The notes under the pieces were generated by a model. That model saw nothing but the letters and a program-made list of their open reading frames with translations. It did no database searches and had not been told where the DNA came from. The position numbers and the translations under genes are program-made. From Hymenobacter puniceus (GTDB lineage: Bacteria; Bacteroidota; Bacteroidia; Cytophagales; Hymenobacteraceae): DNA of 64,000 nt. The first letter of the stretch is position 1. The number at the start of each line of letters is the position of its first letter. Below are positions 17,364-25,737 of this stretch, piece after piece. The stretch is taken from NCBI RefSeq assembly GCF_014333525.1, contig NZ_JACSCX010000001.1, forward strand, positions 744,001 through 808,000, in the 5' to 3' direction.

Positions 17364-18059
17364 TCAACTTTTCGGAGTAGTGGTGTACACTTCTTTCAAG
17401 TAAAACGGCTCATAGTAGGCCACGTCGCGGAAATCCTGCCGGTTGTAGGCTTCCACTGCCAGCGCGCCCACGGCCACTGCCGAACACTCGATACCAGTCA
17501 GAAACGCCACATTCGGGTTGGCTTCCGCCAGCAGCCGAAACTTATCTGCGCCGTTTCCGAAGCATAACACGCGGTGGTGGGTGGTTTGTTCGGTTAGCGC
17601 GGTTTCATCAAGAATGAGCGGCGTGGGCGCCAGCACTTGCGTGCCATCTGGCCGATACAAAGCGGTGTAGACTTCCATGCGGCGCGCGTCCAGCATAGGG
17701 CACAGCAGCAGGTTGTCGGTGGGCACGGTGGTAGCGGCCACCTGCCGGGCCAGCGCCGCCAGCGTACCCACGGCCAGCAGCGGAATATCCAGCGCGTAGC
17801 ACAGCCCCTTAGCGGCAGCAGCCCCAATCCGCAGCCCCGTGTAGGAGCCGGGCCCGTCGCTCACGGCCACGGCCGCCACGTCGGCCAGGGTGTGCAGCGT
17901 GTTTTCCAGCAGCTGGCTGATGAGCACGCTCAGGTGCGAGGAGTGCGACTTCTCCAGCCGCAGCTCCGACTGCCCTACCAGCCGGCCATCGTCCAGCCGG
18001 TGCAAAGCCACAGAACAAACAGCGGAGGACGTTTCGAGGGATAGGATGAGGCTAGGCAT
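17364..18059 (-). CDS. tsaB: tRNA threonylcarbamoyladenosine biosynthesis protein TsaB
   Basis: 231 residues with the ASKHA-fold opening ILSLETSSAVCSVAL, KSHSSHLSVLI and the family signature VAVSDGPGSYTGLRIGAAAAKGL (two overlapping segments, about 66-88). TsaB is the non-catalytic partner of TsaD and TsaE in forming t6A37 on ANN-decoding tRNAs. A perfect -7 box TATCTTTG ends only 4 nt before the ATG, so the mRNA may be leaderless. The gene ends 12 nt from the interrupted small gene on the other strand. Confidence 0.95.
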   Translation of the reverse strand: MPSLILSLETSSAVCSVALHRLDDGRLVGQSELRLEKSHSSHLSVLISQLLENTLHTLADVAAVAVSDGPGSYTGLRIGAAAAKGLCYALDIPLLAVGTLAALARQVAATTVPTDNLLLCPMLDARRMEVYTALYRPDGTQVLAPTPLILDETALTEQTTHHRVLCFGNGADKFRLLAEANPNVAFLTGIECSAVAVGALAVEAYNRQDFRDVAYYEPFYLKEVYTTTPKS

Positions 18060-18063
18060 GGGG

Positions 18064-18071
18064 CAAAGATA
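18064..18071 (-). promoter_or_regulatory. tsaB promoter -7 element, 4 nt from the start codon
   Basis: TATCTTTG on the minus strand, then CCCC, then ATG. Transcription from such a box is expected to begin close to the A of the start codon, giving no room for a leader. Confidence 0.65.
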
Positions 18072-18091
18072 TAGCCTACGCTTTTGCTGAA

Positions 18092-18652
18092 TTACTCCAC
18101 CGGCTCAGCTCCCAGATTATCTACGGCTTGGCGTGCCCAGAAATCTTCATCCCAGATCCTATTTGCCTTCTCCTGAATAAACCAAACGCCAAGAGGCCAG
18201 AACCACAACGCCAAAAAGGCCACAAACGCCTGGCTGAAATCAGGCCGGCGTCCGTGCTCTTTAGCAAGCAACAACGACGCGGTGAACCAATGCAGATGAA
18301 TGTAGGCAAACCCGGCATACAGCCCTGGTAATGCGGCTACACCCGTTACCCGAAAGCTGGTTGAGGAGAACTGCACATTTTGGTCATCTGCGAAGCTTGC
18401 GTAGGCCAATACCAACAGCACCACGAACACATTCACCAGAAACCAGGTGAAATTATAGCCTTCGATTCCAGCACGTATGCGGCTGAGTGAGCTTACCAGA
18501 AGGGCTACCCATAGCACCCACAAAGACAAACTGGTGAAAGATAGAATCGAGTCTACCATACCGTCATCTATGCACCACGAAGCAACGCGCGGCACCAGCA
18601 AGCACAGAAATATCATCCAGGGTTTCGCCCGCAGGATAAAATCATCCATCAT
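18092..18652 (-). CDS. Membrane protein of unknown function
   Basis: 186 residues starting MMDDFILRAKPWMIFLCLLVP. Four hydrophobic segments can be seen at about 12-32, 40-60, 70-90 and 125-165. The last one ends in FWPLGVWFIQEKANRIW, a motif I have seen at the C-terminus of other small Bacteroidota membrane proteins. The N-terminus opens with charged residues, so no signal peptide is expected. It is isolated between tsaB and the S41 peptidase gene on the same strand, 32 nt upstream of tsaB. No function can be assigned. Confidence 0.75.
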   Translation of the reverse strand: MMDDFILRAKPWMIFLCLLVPRVASWCIDDGMVDSILSFTSLSLWVLWVALLVSSLSRIRAGIEGYNFTWFLVNVFVVLLVLAYASFADDQNVQFSSTSFRVTGVAALPGLYAGFAYIHLHWFTASLLLAKEHGRRPDFSQAFVAFLALWFWPLGVWFIQEKANRIWDEDFWARQAVDNLGAEPVE

Positions 18653-18727
18653 ATAAATAAAAACACGGCAGCTTCATTATGAAACTACCGTGCTAGTATA
18701 CAGTCATAACATACTGCTTTCCAAATC

Positions 18728-20419
18728 CTACTTCGCCGTGCCGGCCCCTTTGGTAGCGCTGGCGGCGCGGCCGTTGGGGCGCAGCAGGGCGGCGTAGCGG
18801 TTGGGGTCGTTGAGTACGCTCATGGCCATCAGGATGTTGGGGTCGTCGTCAAAGGTTGCTTCAATCTGTCCCTTCTGGAAGTAGTAGCGCGACACGATTT
18901 CCTGCTCAAGCAAATCCTTGATTTCCGGCTTGAAGCGGGTCAGGTCGTTGCCTTTGTTGGTGCTCACCTTGCGGCGCATGGCCTCCAGCTCGGTTTTCAC
19001 GTCGTCGTAGTGCTTCTCCTCCTTCACCTTTTTGGTGAGGTCGTTGATGGCCTTTTCGGCGTCGGTGCTGTAGCTGATGTCTTTGCCTTTGAGGAAGTCC
19101 GTGAACTTCTGGTAGTCGGCATCCGAGAGCTTGAACTGCCGGGCTGGAGCAATGCTGGCGTGCTCGGCGCGGTAGCGGGTGGCGTAGTCGAACAGGTAGC
19201 TCTTCTGGAGCAGCACGCGCGTGATGTCGGCAATTTCGCGGTCCTGTACTTCCACGTCGGGCGCCACACCGCCGCCGTCGTACACGGTGCGGCCGGCCTG
19301 CGTTTTGAAGGCCGTGCGCAGCGAGTCGGGCACTTTACCCAACGTGCCATCATCGGCGCGGTGCGCGTAATCAATTTCCTGGATGCAGCGGCCGCTCGGA
19401 ATATAGTACTTGGCCGTCGTCACCTTCAGCTGCGAGTTGTAGCTCAACGGCCGCGTGGCCTGCACGAGGCCCTTGCCAAACGTCCGCTCCCCTACCACCA
19501 CGGCGCGGTCGTAGTCCTGCAGCACCCCCGACACGATTTCCGAGGCCGAGGCCGACCGGTTGCTGGTGATAATCACGACCGGAATCTGGGTATCCAGCGG
19601 CATATCCAGCGCTTTGTACGTCTTGTTCCAGTCGGAAACCTTGCCCTTGGTGCTTACGATGTCCAGCCCCTTGTCCACGAACAGGTTGGAGATGTTCACC
19701 GACTCGTTAAGCAAGCCGCCAGGGTTGTCGCGGATATCAAACACAATTTTCTTGGCGCCCTGCTCTTTAAGCTTGGTAAGAGCCATGCGCACTTCCTTGC
19801 CGGCATCCACCGTGAAGCCGGCCAGTTGGAAGTAGCCGATGTCATTGGTGAGCATGCCGTAGTAGGGCACGTTGTCGACCTGAATCTTGTCGCGCGTAAT
19901 ATTGATTTCCACCGGCGCATCCTGGCCGTAGCGGGTGACCATCAGCTTCACCTGCGAATTGGCCTGCCCCTTCAGCAGCTTGCTGATGTCGGCGTTGTTC
20001 TTCTTCTCGACGTTGACGGCGTTGATGGTCAGAATCTCATCGCCGGGCAGCAAACCGGCTTTCTGGGCCGGATAGCCCTCGTACGCAGCCTGCACGATGG
20101 TCTTGCCATTGCGCTTCACCACCACCGCCCCAATCCCGCCATACTGGCCGGTGGTCAGGGTCCGGAAGTCCTCAATGTCGTCTTCGGGAATATAGTTGGT
20201 GTAGGGGTCCAGCGACTTGAGCATGGCGTCGATACCCGTCTTCACCAGCTTGGCCGGCGGCACCTCGTCCACATAATAGGTATTCACCTCCTTGAACAGG
20301 GTGGCAAAAATGTCGAGGTTCTTGGCGATTTCGAAGTACCGCTCGTTGTCGGAGCGGAAGGAAACCAACAGCGCGGCCCCGCTCAGGAGGGCACCGGCCA
20401 CAATAGACTTGTTGCGCAT
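18728..20419 (-). CDS. S41-family C-terminal processing peptidase (CtpA-like)
   Basis: 563 residues. An N-terminal hydrophobic segment (SIVAGALLSGAALLVSF) exports or anchors the protein. A PDZ domain (GGIGAVVVKRNGKTIVQAAY to LLPGDEILTINAVNV, about 95-165) precedes the protease domain with the catalytic Ser in SNRSASASEIVSG (about 290) and Lys in GERTFGKGLVQ (about 315). The C-terminal 150 residues are charged and helical. CtpA-like enzymes trim or degrade periplasmic proteins from their C-terminus. It follows rnpA by 28 nt on the same strand, suggesting an rpmH-rnpA-ctp transcript. Confidence 0.94.
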   Translation of the reverse strand: MRNKSIVAGALLSGAALLVSFRSDNERYFEIAKNLDIFATLFKEVNTYYVDEVPPAKLVKTGIDAMLKSLDPYTNYIPEDDIEDFRTLTTGQYGGIGAVVVKRNGKTIVQAAYEGYPAQKAGLLPGDEILTINAVNVEKKNNADISKLLKGQANSQVKLMVTRYGQDAPVEINITRDKIQVDNVPYYGMLTNDIGYFQLAGFTVDAGKEVRMALTKLKEQGAKKIVFDIRDNPGGLLNESVNISNLFVDKGLDIVSTKGKVSDWNKTYKALDMPLDTQIPVVIITSNRSASASEIVSGVLQDYDRAVVVGERTFGKGLVQATRPLSYNSQLKVTTAKYYIPSGRCIQEIDYAHRADDGTLGKVPDSLRTAFKTQAGRTVYDGGGVAPDVEVQDREIADITRVLLQKSYLFDYATRYRAEHASIAPARQFKLSDADYQKFTDFLKGKDISYSTDAEKAINDLTKKVKEEKHYDDVKTELEAMRRKVSTNKGNDLTRFKPEIKDLLEQEIVSRYYFQKGQIEATFDDDPNILMAMSVLNDPNRYAALLRPNGRAASATKGAGTAK

Positions 20420-20447
20420 AGACAGGGGAAGGAGCAGAAAAACAACC

Positions 20448-20891
20448 CTATACAGCAGACACTTTCGCGTCTGTTGAGGTTGCGTCGATCAGCAAACGCT
20501 CCAGCCCTGAAATTAATTTTTTTTCCACCAGCGCGAAAGGCTTTTTTTCCTTGCCAGTATAGATAATTGCCAGCAGCCCGACACCGTGGCCACCTTCTGC
20601 TTCCGTGAGGCGGTGCTTGTTGAGCCGGTATGCCTCGCGCATAAGGCGCTTGAAGTAGTTGCGGTCGACAGCGCGCTTGAAGTTGCGCTTACTCACGCTC
20701 ACCAGCACCAGCGGTGCGGCGGCAGTTCTGGTTTCGGCGGGCCGCCACACCAGCCGCAAGGGATATATACCAAAAGAAGAACCCTGCGCGAAAAGCTCAT
20801 CAATGAGTTTCTTTCCACACAGGTGTTCTTCTTTCGGAAACGAATAGGAGCGCTCCACCGGCAACGGGTGCGGGGCAGGCAGCTCAGCCAC
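20448..20891 (-). CDS. rnpA: Ribonuclease P protein component
   Basis: 147 residues from GTG at 20889-20891, 17 nt after the rpmH stop; no ATG lies between that point and the conserved core. The core shows YSFPKEEHLCGKKLIDELF, then the RNR-like helix SVSKRNFKRAVDRNYFKRLMREAYRL (given here as the region near residues 66-92), which binds RNase P RNA, and YTGKEKKPFALVEKKL. RnpA assists the catalytic RNA in removing tRNA 5' leaders. The rpmH-rnpA pairing is near universal in bacteria. Confidence 0.95.
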   Translation of the reverse strand: MAELPAPHPLPVERSYSFPKEEHLCGKKLIDELFAQGSSFGIYPLRLVWRPAETRTAAAPLVLVSVSKRNFKRAVDRNYFKRLMREAYRLNKHRLTEAEGGHGVGLLAIIYTGKEKKPFALVEKKLISGLERLLIDATSTDAKVSAV

Positions 20892-20907
20892 AGCAGTTGG
20901 CAGCAGC

Positions 20908-21066
20908 CTAGCGCTTGTGGCGGCCTTCGTCGGATACGGTCAGGCGCTTGCGGCCTTTGGCACGACGGCGGGCCAGCACGCTGCGGCCGTTAGCGGATTC
21001 CATACGGGTGCGGAACCCGTGCTTGTTGCGGCGCTTACGCTGCGAGGGCTGAAAAGTACGTTTCAT
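20908..21066 (-). CDS. rpmH: 50S ribosomal protein L34
   Basis: 52 residues from ATG 21066 to TAG 20908: it starts [19 protein letters not shown] and continues [33 protein letters not shown]. This is a complete, canonical L34, a basic peptide of the large ribosomal subunit. The gene is first in a cluster with rnpA and the S41 peptidase. A perfect TACCTTTG promoter box lies 35 nt upstream. Confidence 0.98.
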   Translation of the reverse strand: MKRTFQPSQRKRRNKHGFRTRMESANGRSVLARRRAKGRKRLTVSDEGRHKR

Positions 21067-21101
21067 GATATGTCTGGTGACTCAATTACAGGTAGGGCCG
21101 G

Positions 21102-21109
21102 CAAAGGTA
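21102..21109 (-). promoter_or_regulatory. rpmH promoter -7 element (TACCTTTG)
   Basis: Perfect TAnnTTTG on the minus strand 35 nt upstream of rpmH; probably drives rpmH-rnpA and perhaps the S41 peptidase gene. Confidence 0.65.
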
Positions 21110-21263
21110 AGACGTTAGTTTGAAATAGGCAAAGGCTCGGCCGCCTTTTTCCGCCGCCCGCTTCCAGCATCTACCCCGGATTCAGGTGATTGACCCGTGA
21201 AAATCGTTGGTTTTTCGTGCAGGGCGGCGCGTTATTTATCTGCTTATTCTGGCCGGATACCGC

Positions 21264-21271
21264 TACCTTTG
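21264..21271 (+). promoter_or_regulatory. M61 peptidase promoter -7 element (TACCTTTG)
   Basis: Perfect TAnnTTTG, 35 nt before ATG 21307. It also argues for that start over an upstream in-frame codon at 21190, which would precede the promoter. Confidence 0.6.
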
Positions 21272-21306
21272 TTGAGGGTTTTCCGCCCTTTCCGCCTTGC
21301 GTGCCC

Positions 21307-23043
21307 ATGATTCACTACTCTGTCTCGTTTGAGAACCCGCTAACCTTTTATGTGCAGCTGCACATGACTTTTGAGGTTCCCACTGATGGTCCCGCCACCG
21401 TGGAGCTGCAGCTGCCAGCGTGGCGACCGGGCCGCTACGAGCTGCAGAATTTCGCTCAGAAAATTCAACAAGTTGAAGTTTCAGACGCCGCCAGCCACGA
21501 CCTGCTGCCTACGCGCAAGCTCACCAAAGACCGGTGGGAAATACGTGAGGCCGCTGGCCGCACCGTGCGGGTGAGCTACAACTTCTACGCCCATCAAATG
21601 GATGCCGGCGGCTCCTGGCTGGATGAAAGCCAGCTGTATATGAATCCGGTGCAGGGCTTTATGTACGTGGAAGGCCGTCAGCACGAGCCCTGCCAGGTGC
21701 AGCTGCACCTGCCCGAGGGCTGGCAGCTAGCCTGCGGACTTCCGCAAAGAGGGCCCAACGTGCTGCAGGCCCAGAGCTTTGACCACCTCGCCGACTCACC
21801 CTTTATTGCCAGCCCTACGCTGCAGTACCGCAACTACGAGGTGCAGGGCCTGCCCTTCTACATCTGGATTCAGGGCGAGTGCCCCGTGGACTGGCAGCGG
21901 CTGGTGGCCGATTTCCGGGCGTTCAGTGAAGAGCAGCTGGCATTGTTCGGCGCGTTTCCGGCCCAGGACTACCACTTCCTCAACCAGATTCTGCCCTACA
22001 AGCACTACCACGGCGTCGAGCACCTCAACTCCACGGTTATCACGCTGGGCCCGGCCGAGCTGCTGATGACGGAGGGCTTGTACAAGGAGCTGCTGGGCGT
22101 GAGCTGCCACGAGCTGTTCCATGCCTGGAACATCAAGAGCATCCGGCCGGCTGAGATGCAACCCTACGACTACAGTAAGGAAAACTACTTCCGCACCTGC
22201 TTCATTGCCGAGGGCGTCACGACGTACTACGGCGAATACCTGCTGGCCCGGGCCCAGGTGCGCACCGCCGATCAGTATTTCGCAGAGCTAAACACGGTGC
22301 TACGCAAGCACTACGACGACTACGGCCGCTATCATCTCTCCCTAGCCGACGCCAGCATGGACCTATGGCTGGACGGCTACAAGCCCGGCATTCCGGACCG
22401 CAAAGTGTCGGTGTACCACAAGGGGGCGCTGGTGGCGCTGCTGCTCGACTTGACGCTGCGTCGCCTCTCCCAGCACCAGCGCAGCCTCGACGACGTAATG
22501 CGCCGCCTCTACGAGGAATTCGGCAAAACCGGCATCGGCTACACCGAAGACGACTATGTGCGCATCGTGACGGACGTGGCCGGGCGCGACATGTCGGCAT
22601 ATTTCGACAAGTTCATCTACGGCACGGCCCCGCTGGAAGAGCCGCTGGATAAGGCACTGGCTTTTGTGGGCTGCACGCTAAGCATCACCGAGAATATGTC
22701 GGCTTCCGAGGGCCTATTTGGCTTCCGGACCGTGACCCGCAACGAGCGTACCGAAGTCACGGATATCCTGCCGAACTCGCCGGCGGCGGCGGCTTTCACC
22801 GTCGATGACGAACTGGTGGCCGTGAACGGACGCCGCGTGGACATGAACCTGCAAAGTCTGCTTTCCGCCGACAGCGAACATCCGTACGAGGTTAGCGTAT
22901 TTCGCCAAAACCGCCTGCTGACGGTACCGCTGGCGGCCCGCACCGACGAGCGGTTCTGGCAGAAGATTACCATTGAAAAGCTTCCGGCAGCCACGGCCGA
23001 ACAGCAGGCCAGCTACCGGAGCTGGTTGAAACAGGATTTTTAG
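21307..23043 (+). CDS. M61-family metallopeptidase with PDZ domain
   Basis: 578 residues from ATG 21307 (MIHYSVSFENPLTFYVQLHM). An N-terminal beta domain (about 1-165) is followed by the gluzincin core: zinc motif CHELFHAWNIKSIRP (HExxH, about 270-284) and downstream Glu in FIAEGVTTYYGEYLLA. A C-terminal PDZ-like domain (FRTVTRNERTEVTDILPNSPA, about 480-560) completes the family plan of glycyl-aminopeptidase-like M61 enzymes. No signal peptide is seen with this start, so it may be cytoplasmic or leave by another route. The lipoprotein gene begins 24 nt downstream and is likely in the same operon. Confidence 0.93.
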   Translation: MIHYSVSFENPLTFYVQLHMTFEVPTDGPATVELQLPAWRPGRYELQNFAQKIQQVEVSDAASHDLLPTRKLTKDRWEIREAAGRTVRVSYNFYAHQMDAGGSWLDESQLYMNPVQGFMYVEGRQHEPCQVQLHLPEGWQLACGLPQRGPNVLQAQSFDHLADSPFIASPTLQYRNYEVQGLPFYIWIQGECPVDWQRLVADFRAFSEEQLALFGAFPAQDYHFLNQILPYKHYHGVEHLNSTVITLGPAELLMTEGLYKELLGVSCHELFHAWNIKSIRPAEMQPYDYSKENYFRTCFIAEGVTTYYGEYLLARAQVRTADQYFAELNTVLRKHYDDYGRYHLSLADASMDLWLDGYKPGIPDRKVSVYHKGALVALLLDLTLRRLSQHQRSLDDVMRRLYEEFGKTGIGYTEDDYVRIVTDVAGRDMSAYFDKFIYGTAPLEEPLDKALAFVGCTLSITENMSASEGLFGFRTVTRNERTEVTDILPNSPAAAAFTVDDELVAVNGRRVDMNLQSLLSADSEHPYEVSVFRQNRLLTVPLAARTDERFWQKITIEKLPAATAEQQASYRSWLKQDF

Positions 23044-23067
23044 GCGCGGCGTTTTTTCACTATCCCC

Positions 23068-23883
23068 ATGTTTCGGCTTCGCGCACTAATAGTGGTTTTG
23101 CCGCTGGCAGTGCTTGTATTGAGTTGTTCTTTCCGTGGCCCGGCAGAGCGCGCCCAGCCCGGTGTGCCGGTGGTGGCACCCGTGGCGCGGCTGCCGCGCC
23201 CGGTGCCGCCACGCATCTACCGCCTCGGCCACCTCGATACGCTGGTGCAGGTGCCCGGTCGGGTGCTGCCTATTCATCAGGCCTCACGCGGCACCTACGA
23301 GCGGCTGCCACAGCCCATCCGGCTACCAACCCCACCAGCCTCGGCCGAAGAGGAAGAAGTATTTGACTTTGCAGCCGAAGAGCGAAACCGCCTGCGTACG
23401 GCCGGCAAAACGGTGCGCCGCGCTGGCAACGTGCTGTGGCTCTATCCTAGCCAGGCCAAAGCTGTTCAGCTTCGCAACAACCCTGCTGACAACCCCGATA
23501 CCAATATCAGCTATGAGTATCTGGCCACGCTACCGTCCATTAAGCAATGGCTGGTGGCTGTGCATCTTTACGAAGGCGGTTACTCCATGCTGGTAGATCA
23601 GCGCACCGGCCGCCGCACTCGGGTTTGGAGCGCACCTTCAGTATCTCCAGATGGCCGGCATTTCGTGTGCGGCAACTCCGACGTGCTGGCGCGCTACGAG
23701 CCTAGCGGTCTGCAACTGTGGTCGGTGGATGGCAGCACGCTACGGCTGCTGTGGGAGCGTCAGACGGAATGGGGCTGCACCCAGCCGCGCTGGCTCGACA
23801 ACAAGACCATACTATTCGAGCAGGACTTCTTTGACAATGGCGATGTAGATACCCGCGTGGTACGCCTTACCGTCGTGCCTTAA
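23068..23883 (+). CDS. Lipoprotein of unknown function
   Basis: 271 residues. Signal peptide LRALIVVLPLAVLVLSC places the lipidated Cys at about residue 20. A Pro/Arg/Val-rich linker (about 25-90) precedes a globular part with AEERNRLRTAGKTVRRAGN, VLWLYPSQAKAVQLRNN and C-terminal segments like beta-propeller strands (VSPDGRHFVCGNSDVLARY, LQLWSVDGSTLRLLWER). No named domain is certain. It follows the M61 peptidase by 24 nt, so joint expression is likely, and it may sit in the outer membrane. It ends just before an inverted repeat. Confidence 0.8.
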   Translation: MFRLRALIVVLPLAVLVLSCSFRGPAERAQPGVPVVAPVARLPRPVPPRIYRLGHLDTLVQVPGRVLPIHQASRGTYERLPQPIRLPTPPASAEEEEVFDFAAEERNRLRTAGKTVRRAGNVLWLYPSQAKAVQLRNNPADNPDTNISYEYLATLPSIKQWLVAVHLYEGGYSMLVDQRTGRRTRVWSAPSVSPDGRHFVCGNSDVLARYEPSGLQLWSVDGSTLRLLWERQTEWGCTQPRWLDNKTILFEQDFFDNGDVDTRVVRLTVVP

Positions 23884-23901
23884 ATTTAGATATTCATAAT
23901 A

Positions 23902-23974
23902 AAAAGTGAGAGGTGAGACTTTCGTTCTGCTGGCCCAATTGGGTTTCAGAATGAAAGTCTCACCTCTTACTTTT
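23902..23974. repeat. Dispersed inverted repeat, copy A (terminator-like)
   Basis: The left arm at 23902-23929 (core GAGAGGTGAGACTTTCGTTC) pairs with the right arm at 23947-23974 (core GAATGAAAGTCTCACCTCTT) around an 17-nt loop. The flanks are A and T runs, so a hairpin here could stop transcription from both sides. The same core occurs again at 53344-53410. Confidence 0.85.
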
Positions 23975-23992
23975 CTACTCAATTCTAAATTG

Positions 23993-24241
23993 TTAATCGC
24001 CTTGCCGGCCGGGGCCTTTGCCGCCGCCGTCCACCGACATGGGCTTGTTGCCTTGCGGGTTGTTACGGATGGGTGGAATATTGTCGTTGCCCTGCGAGTT
24101 GCCATCGGTGGTGTTGCCGTGCGTCGAGACGTTGCTCACGTTGGGGTTCTGCACCTGCGTGCTTTTCTTTTTGGTATTGGCAGCCGGGTTGACGGACGTC
24201 TTATCGTTGGTCAGGTCGGTTTGTTTCTTGCTCATGCTCAT
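23993..24241 (-). CDS. Small hydrophilic, Asn-rich protein of unknown function
   Basis: 82 residues from ATG 24241 (MSMSKKQTDLTNDKTS); a second ATG at 24235 would give 80. The composition is Asn, Gly, Lys, Thr and Gln rich with no hydrophobic segment: NPNVSNVSTHGNTTDGN, NDNIPPIRNNPQGN, ending GGGKGPGRQGD. It looks intrinsically disordered. A longer reading to 24319 adds unlikely residues. It lies alone between a dispersed palindrome and a terminator-like hairpin. That the frame stays open with a non-random amino acid mix and a sensible start supports a gene, but no family was recognised. Confidence 0.55.
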   Translation of the reverse strand: MSMSKKQTDLTNDKTSVNPAANTKKKSTQVQNPNVSNVSTHGNTTDGNSQGNDNIPPIRNNPQGNKPMSVDGGGKGPGRQGD

Positions 24242-24317
24242 GGCCGTGGGGGTTACGGGTGGATGAATACTCCTTCTACCCTGCCGCTGGCCGTGGGGTT
24301 GCGTAAAATTCGGGCAC

Positions 24318-24353
24318 AAAAAAGCCCCAGCCGGTGTGGGCTGAGGCTTTTAG
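24318..24353. terminator. Terminator-like hairpin
   Basis: AAAAGCCCCAGCC pairs with GGCTGAGGCTTTT (one mismatch) around a short loop. It lies between the small hydrophilic gene and the next palindrome. No gene reads into it from the left on the plus strand, so its client is unclear. Confidence 0.5.
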
Positions 24354-24360
24354 CTATTAG

Positions 24361-24443
24361 AACGTCATTTCGAGCAGCGCGAGGAATCTCGCTAGTATGA
24401 TAGAATTACTACGCTGACGAGATGCTCCGCTCAGCATGACGTT
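24361..24443. repeat. Dispersed palindromic element, CATTTCGAG type (R1)
   Basis: AACGTCATTTCGAGC at the left and GCTCAGCATGACGTT at the right are imperfect inverted ends; inner parts GCGAGGAATCTCGC and GACGAGATGCTCCGC also pair. It lies downstream of the PfkB kinase gene. Related elements occur at 25738, 27402, 39402 and 53892. Confidence 0.7.
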
Positions 24444-24461
24444 CTGATTCGATGTTCTGCT

Positions 24462-25394
24462 CTATGAAGCCACCGATACGGCCGGAGCCACGGCCACCAA
24501 GTCAGCAAACTGCTGCTCGCGGGCTTCGATTTCTTCCTGCGTAAGGTGCAGCAGACGCTCGGTGCCAAACTTCTCCACGCAGAACGAGGCCATGGCCGAA
24601 CCGTGGATTACGGCGCGCTTCATGTTCTCGAAGCTGATGTCGTCGGTGGCGGCGAGGTGGCCAATGAAGCCGCCCGCGAAGGTGTCGCCGGCGCCGGTTG
24701 GGTCGAATACTTCCTCCAGCGGCAGGGCCGGCGCGAAGAAGATCTGCTTCTTATCGAAGAGCAGCGCGCCATGCTCACCTTTCTTGATGATCAGGTATTT
24801 GGGGCCCATTTCCAGGATGATCTTGGCAGCCTTCACCAACGAATGCTGGCCGGAAAGCTGGCGGGCTTCCTCGTCGTTGATGCTGAGCACGTCCACCATT
24901 TCGATGGTCGTTTTTAGCTCTTCCAGCGCAATGTCCATCCAGAAGTTCATCGTGTCCATCACAATGAGCTTGGGTCGGTTGACGAGGCGCTGAATCACGA
25001 GGCGCTGAATCTGGGGCGTGAGGTTGCCCAGCATCAGGTATTTGCAATCCTGGTAGGAGTCGGGCAGGATGGGGTCGAAATCGGCCAGTACATTCAGTTC
25101 TGTCACCAGCGTTTCGCGCGAGTTCAGGTCGTTGGCATACTTGCCCGACCAGAAGAACGACTTTTCGCCCTTCTTGATCTGCAGGCCGGTAGTGTCAGCG
25201 CCGTGCTGCTGGAGCAGGTCGATATCGGACTGCGGGAAGTCGTCACCGACTACGGCTACCAGCTTCACTGGCTTCACAGAATAGCTCGCCGACAGCGAAA
25301 TGTAGGTGGCCGCGCCACCAATGATTTTGTCGGTTTTGCCAAAAGGCGTTTCCAGCGCATCAAACGCCACCGTACCGATTACAACCAGACTCAT
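24462..25394 (-). CDS. PfkB-family carbohydrate/nucleoside kinase
   Basis: 310 residues from ATG 25394 (MSLVVIGTVAFDALETPFG). The ribokinase-like start is followed by KIIGGAATYISLSAS (substrate-side Gly-Gly motif) and ends with the ATP/anion-hole signature DPTGAGDTFAGGFIGHLA (about 240-257, catalytic Asp in GAGD). The family phosphorylates sugars or nucleosides with ATP; the substrate cannot be read, though the two-Gly TYISLSAS region differs from ribokinase itself. It stands alone; a one-mismatch -7 box (GATATTTG, 25448-25455) lies upstream. A longer start at 25442 would add 16 unconserved residues. Confidence 0.9.
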   Translation of the reverse strand: MSLVVIGTVAFDALETPFGKTDKIIGGAATYISLSASYSVKPVKLVAVVGDDFPQSDIDLLQQHGADTTGLQIKKGEKSFFWSGKYANDLNSRETLVTELNVLADFDPILPDSYQDCKYLMLGNLTPQIQRLVIQRLVNRPKLIVMDTMNFWMDIALEELKTTIEMVDVLSINDEEARQLSGQHSLVKAAKIILEMGPKYLIIKKGEHGALLFDKKQIFFAPALPLEEVFDPTGAGDTFAGGFIGHLAATDDISFENMKRAVIHGSAMASFCVEKFGTERLLHLTQEEIEAREQQFADLVAVAPAVSVAS

Positions 25395-25545
25395 ATGTAG
25401 AGAGGAAAAAAGTGATTCAACCAAGGAGCTTATGCCTTGCAACGCCGCAAATATCCAAATCCTTCCGCACTACCGCAGAATTTATTAGAGCCAGGCGCTA
25501 TTCGGCGCTACCCCCTTTGCAGGTACCAGCACCCGGATGGGCAAA

Positions 25546-25579
25546 GAAAAAGCCTCCGACGCAATGTCGGAGGCTTTTG
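25546..25579 (-). terminator. Terminator after tRNA-His
   Basis: AAAAGCCTCCGAC (25548-25560) and GTCGGAGGCTTTT (25566-25578) form a perfect 13-bp stem with a 5-nt loop, ending in a T run when read on the minus strand. Confidence 0.88.
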
Positions 25580-25586
25580 CAGGGTG

Positions 25587-25661
<75 letters not shown>

Positions 25662-25737
25662 GTGTTTGTTTTGGAGCAACAAAAGTAGTGTGCAGCGGGG
25701 TATTTGCAAACTTTGATGGCAGTTTTTTTCTGATTAA

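Noticed and set aside
19010..20566. 518-codon plus frame antisense to the S41 peptidase gene and rnpA
   Set aside because: It spans two real genes and their gap on the other strand, with no family resemblance.
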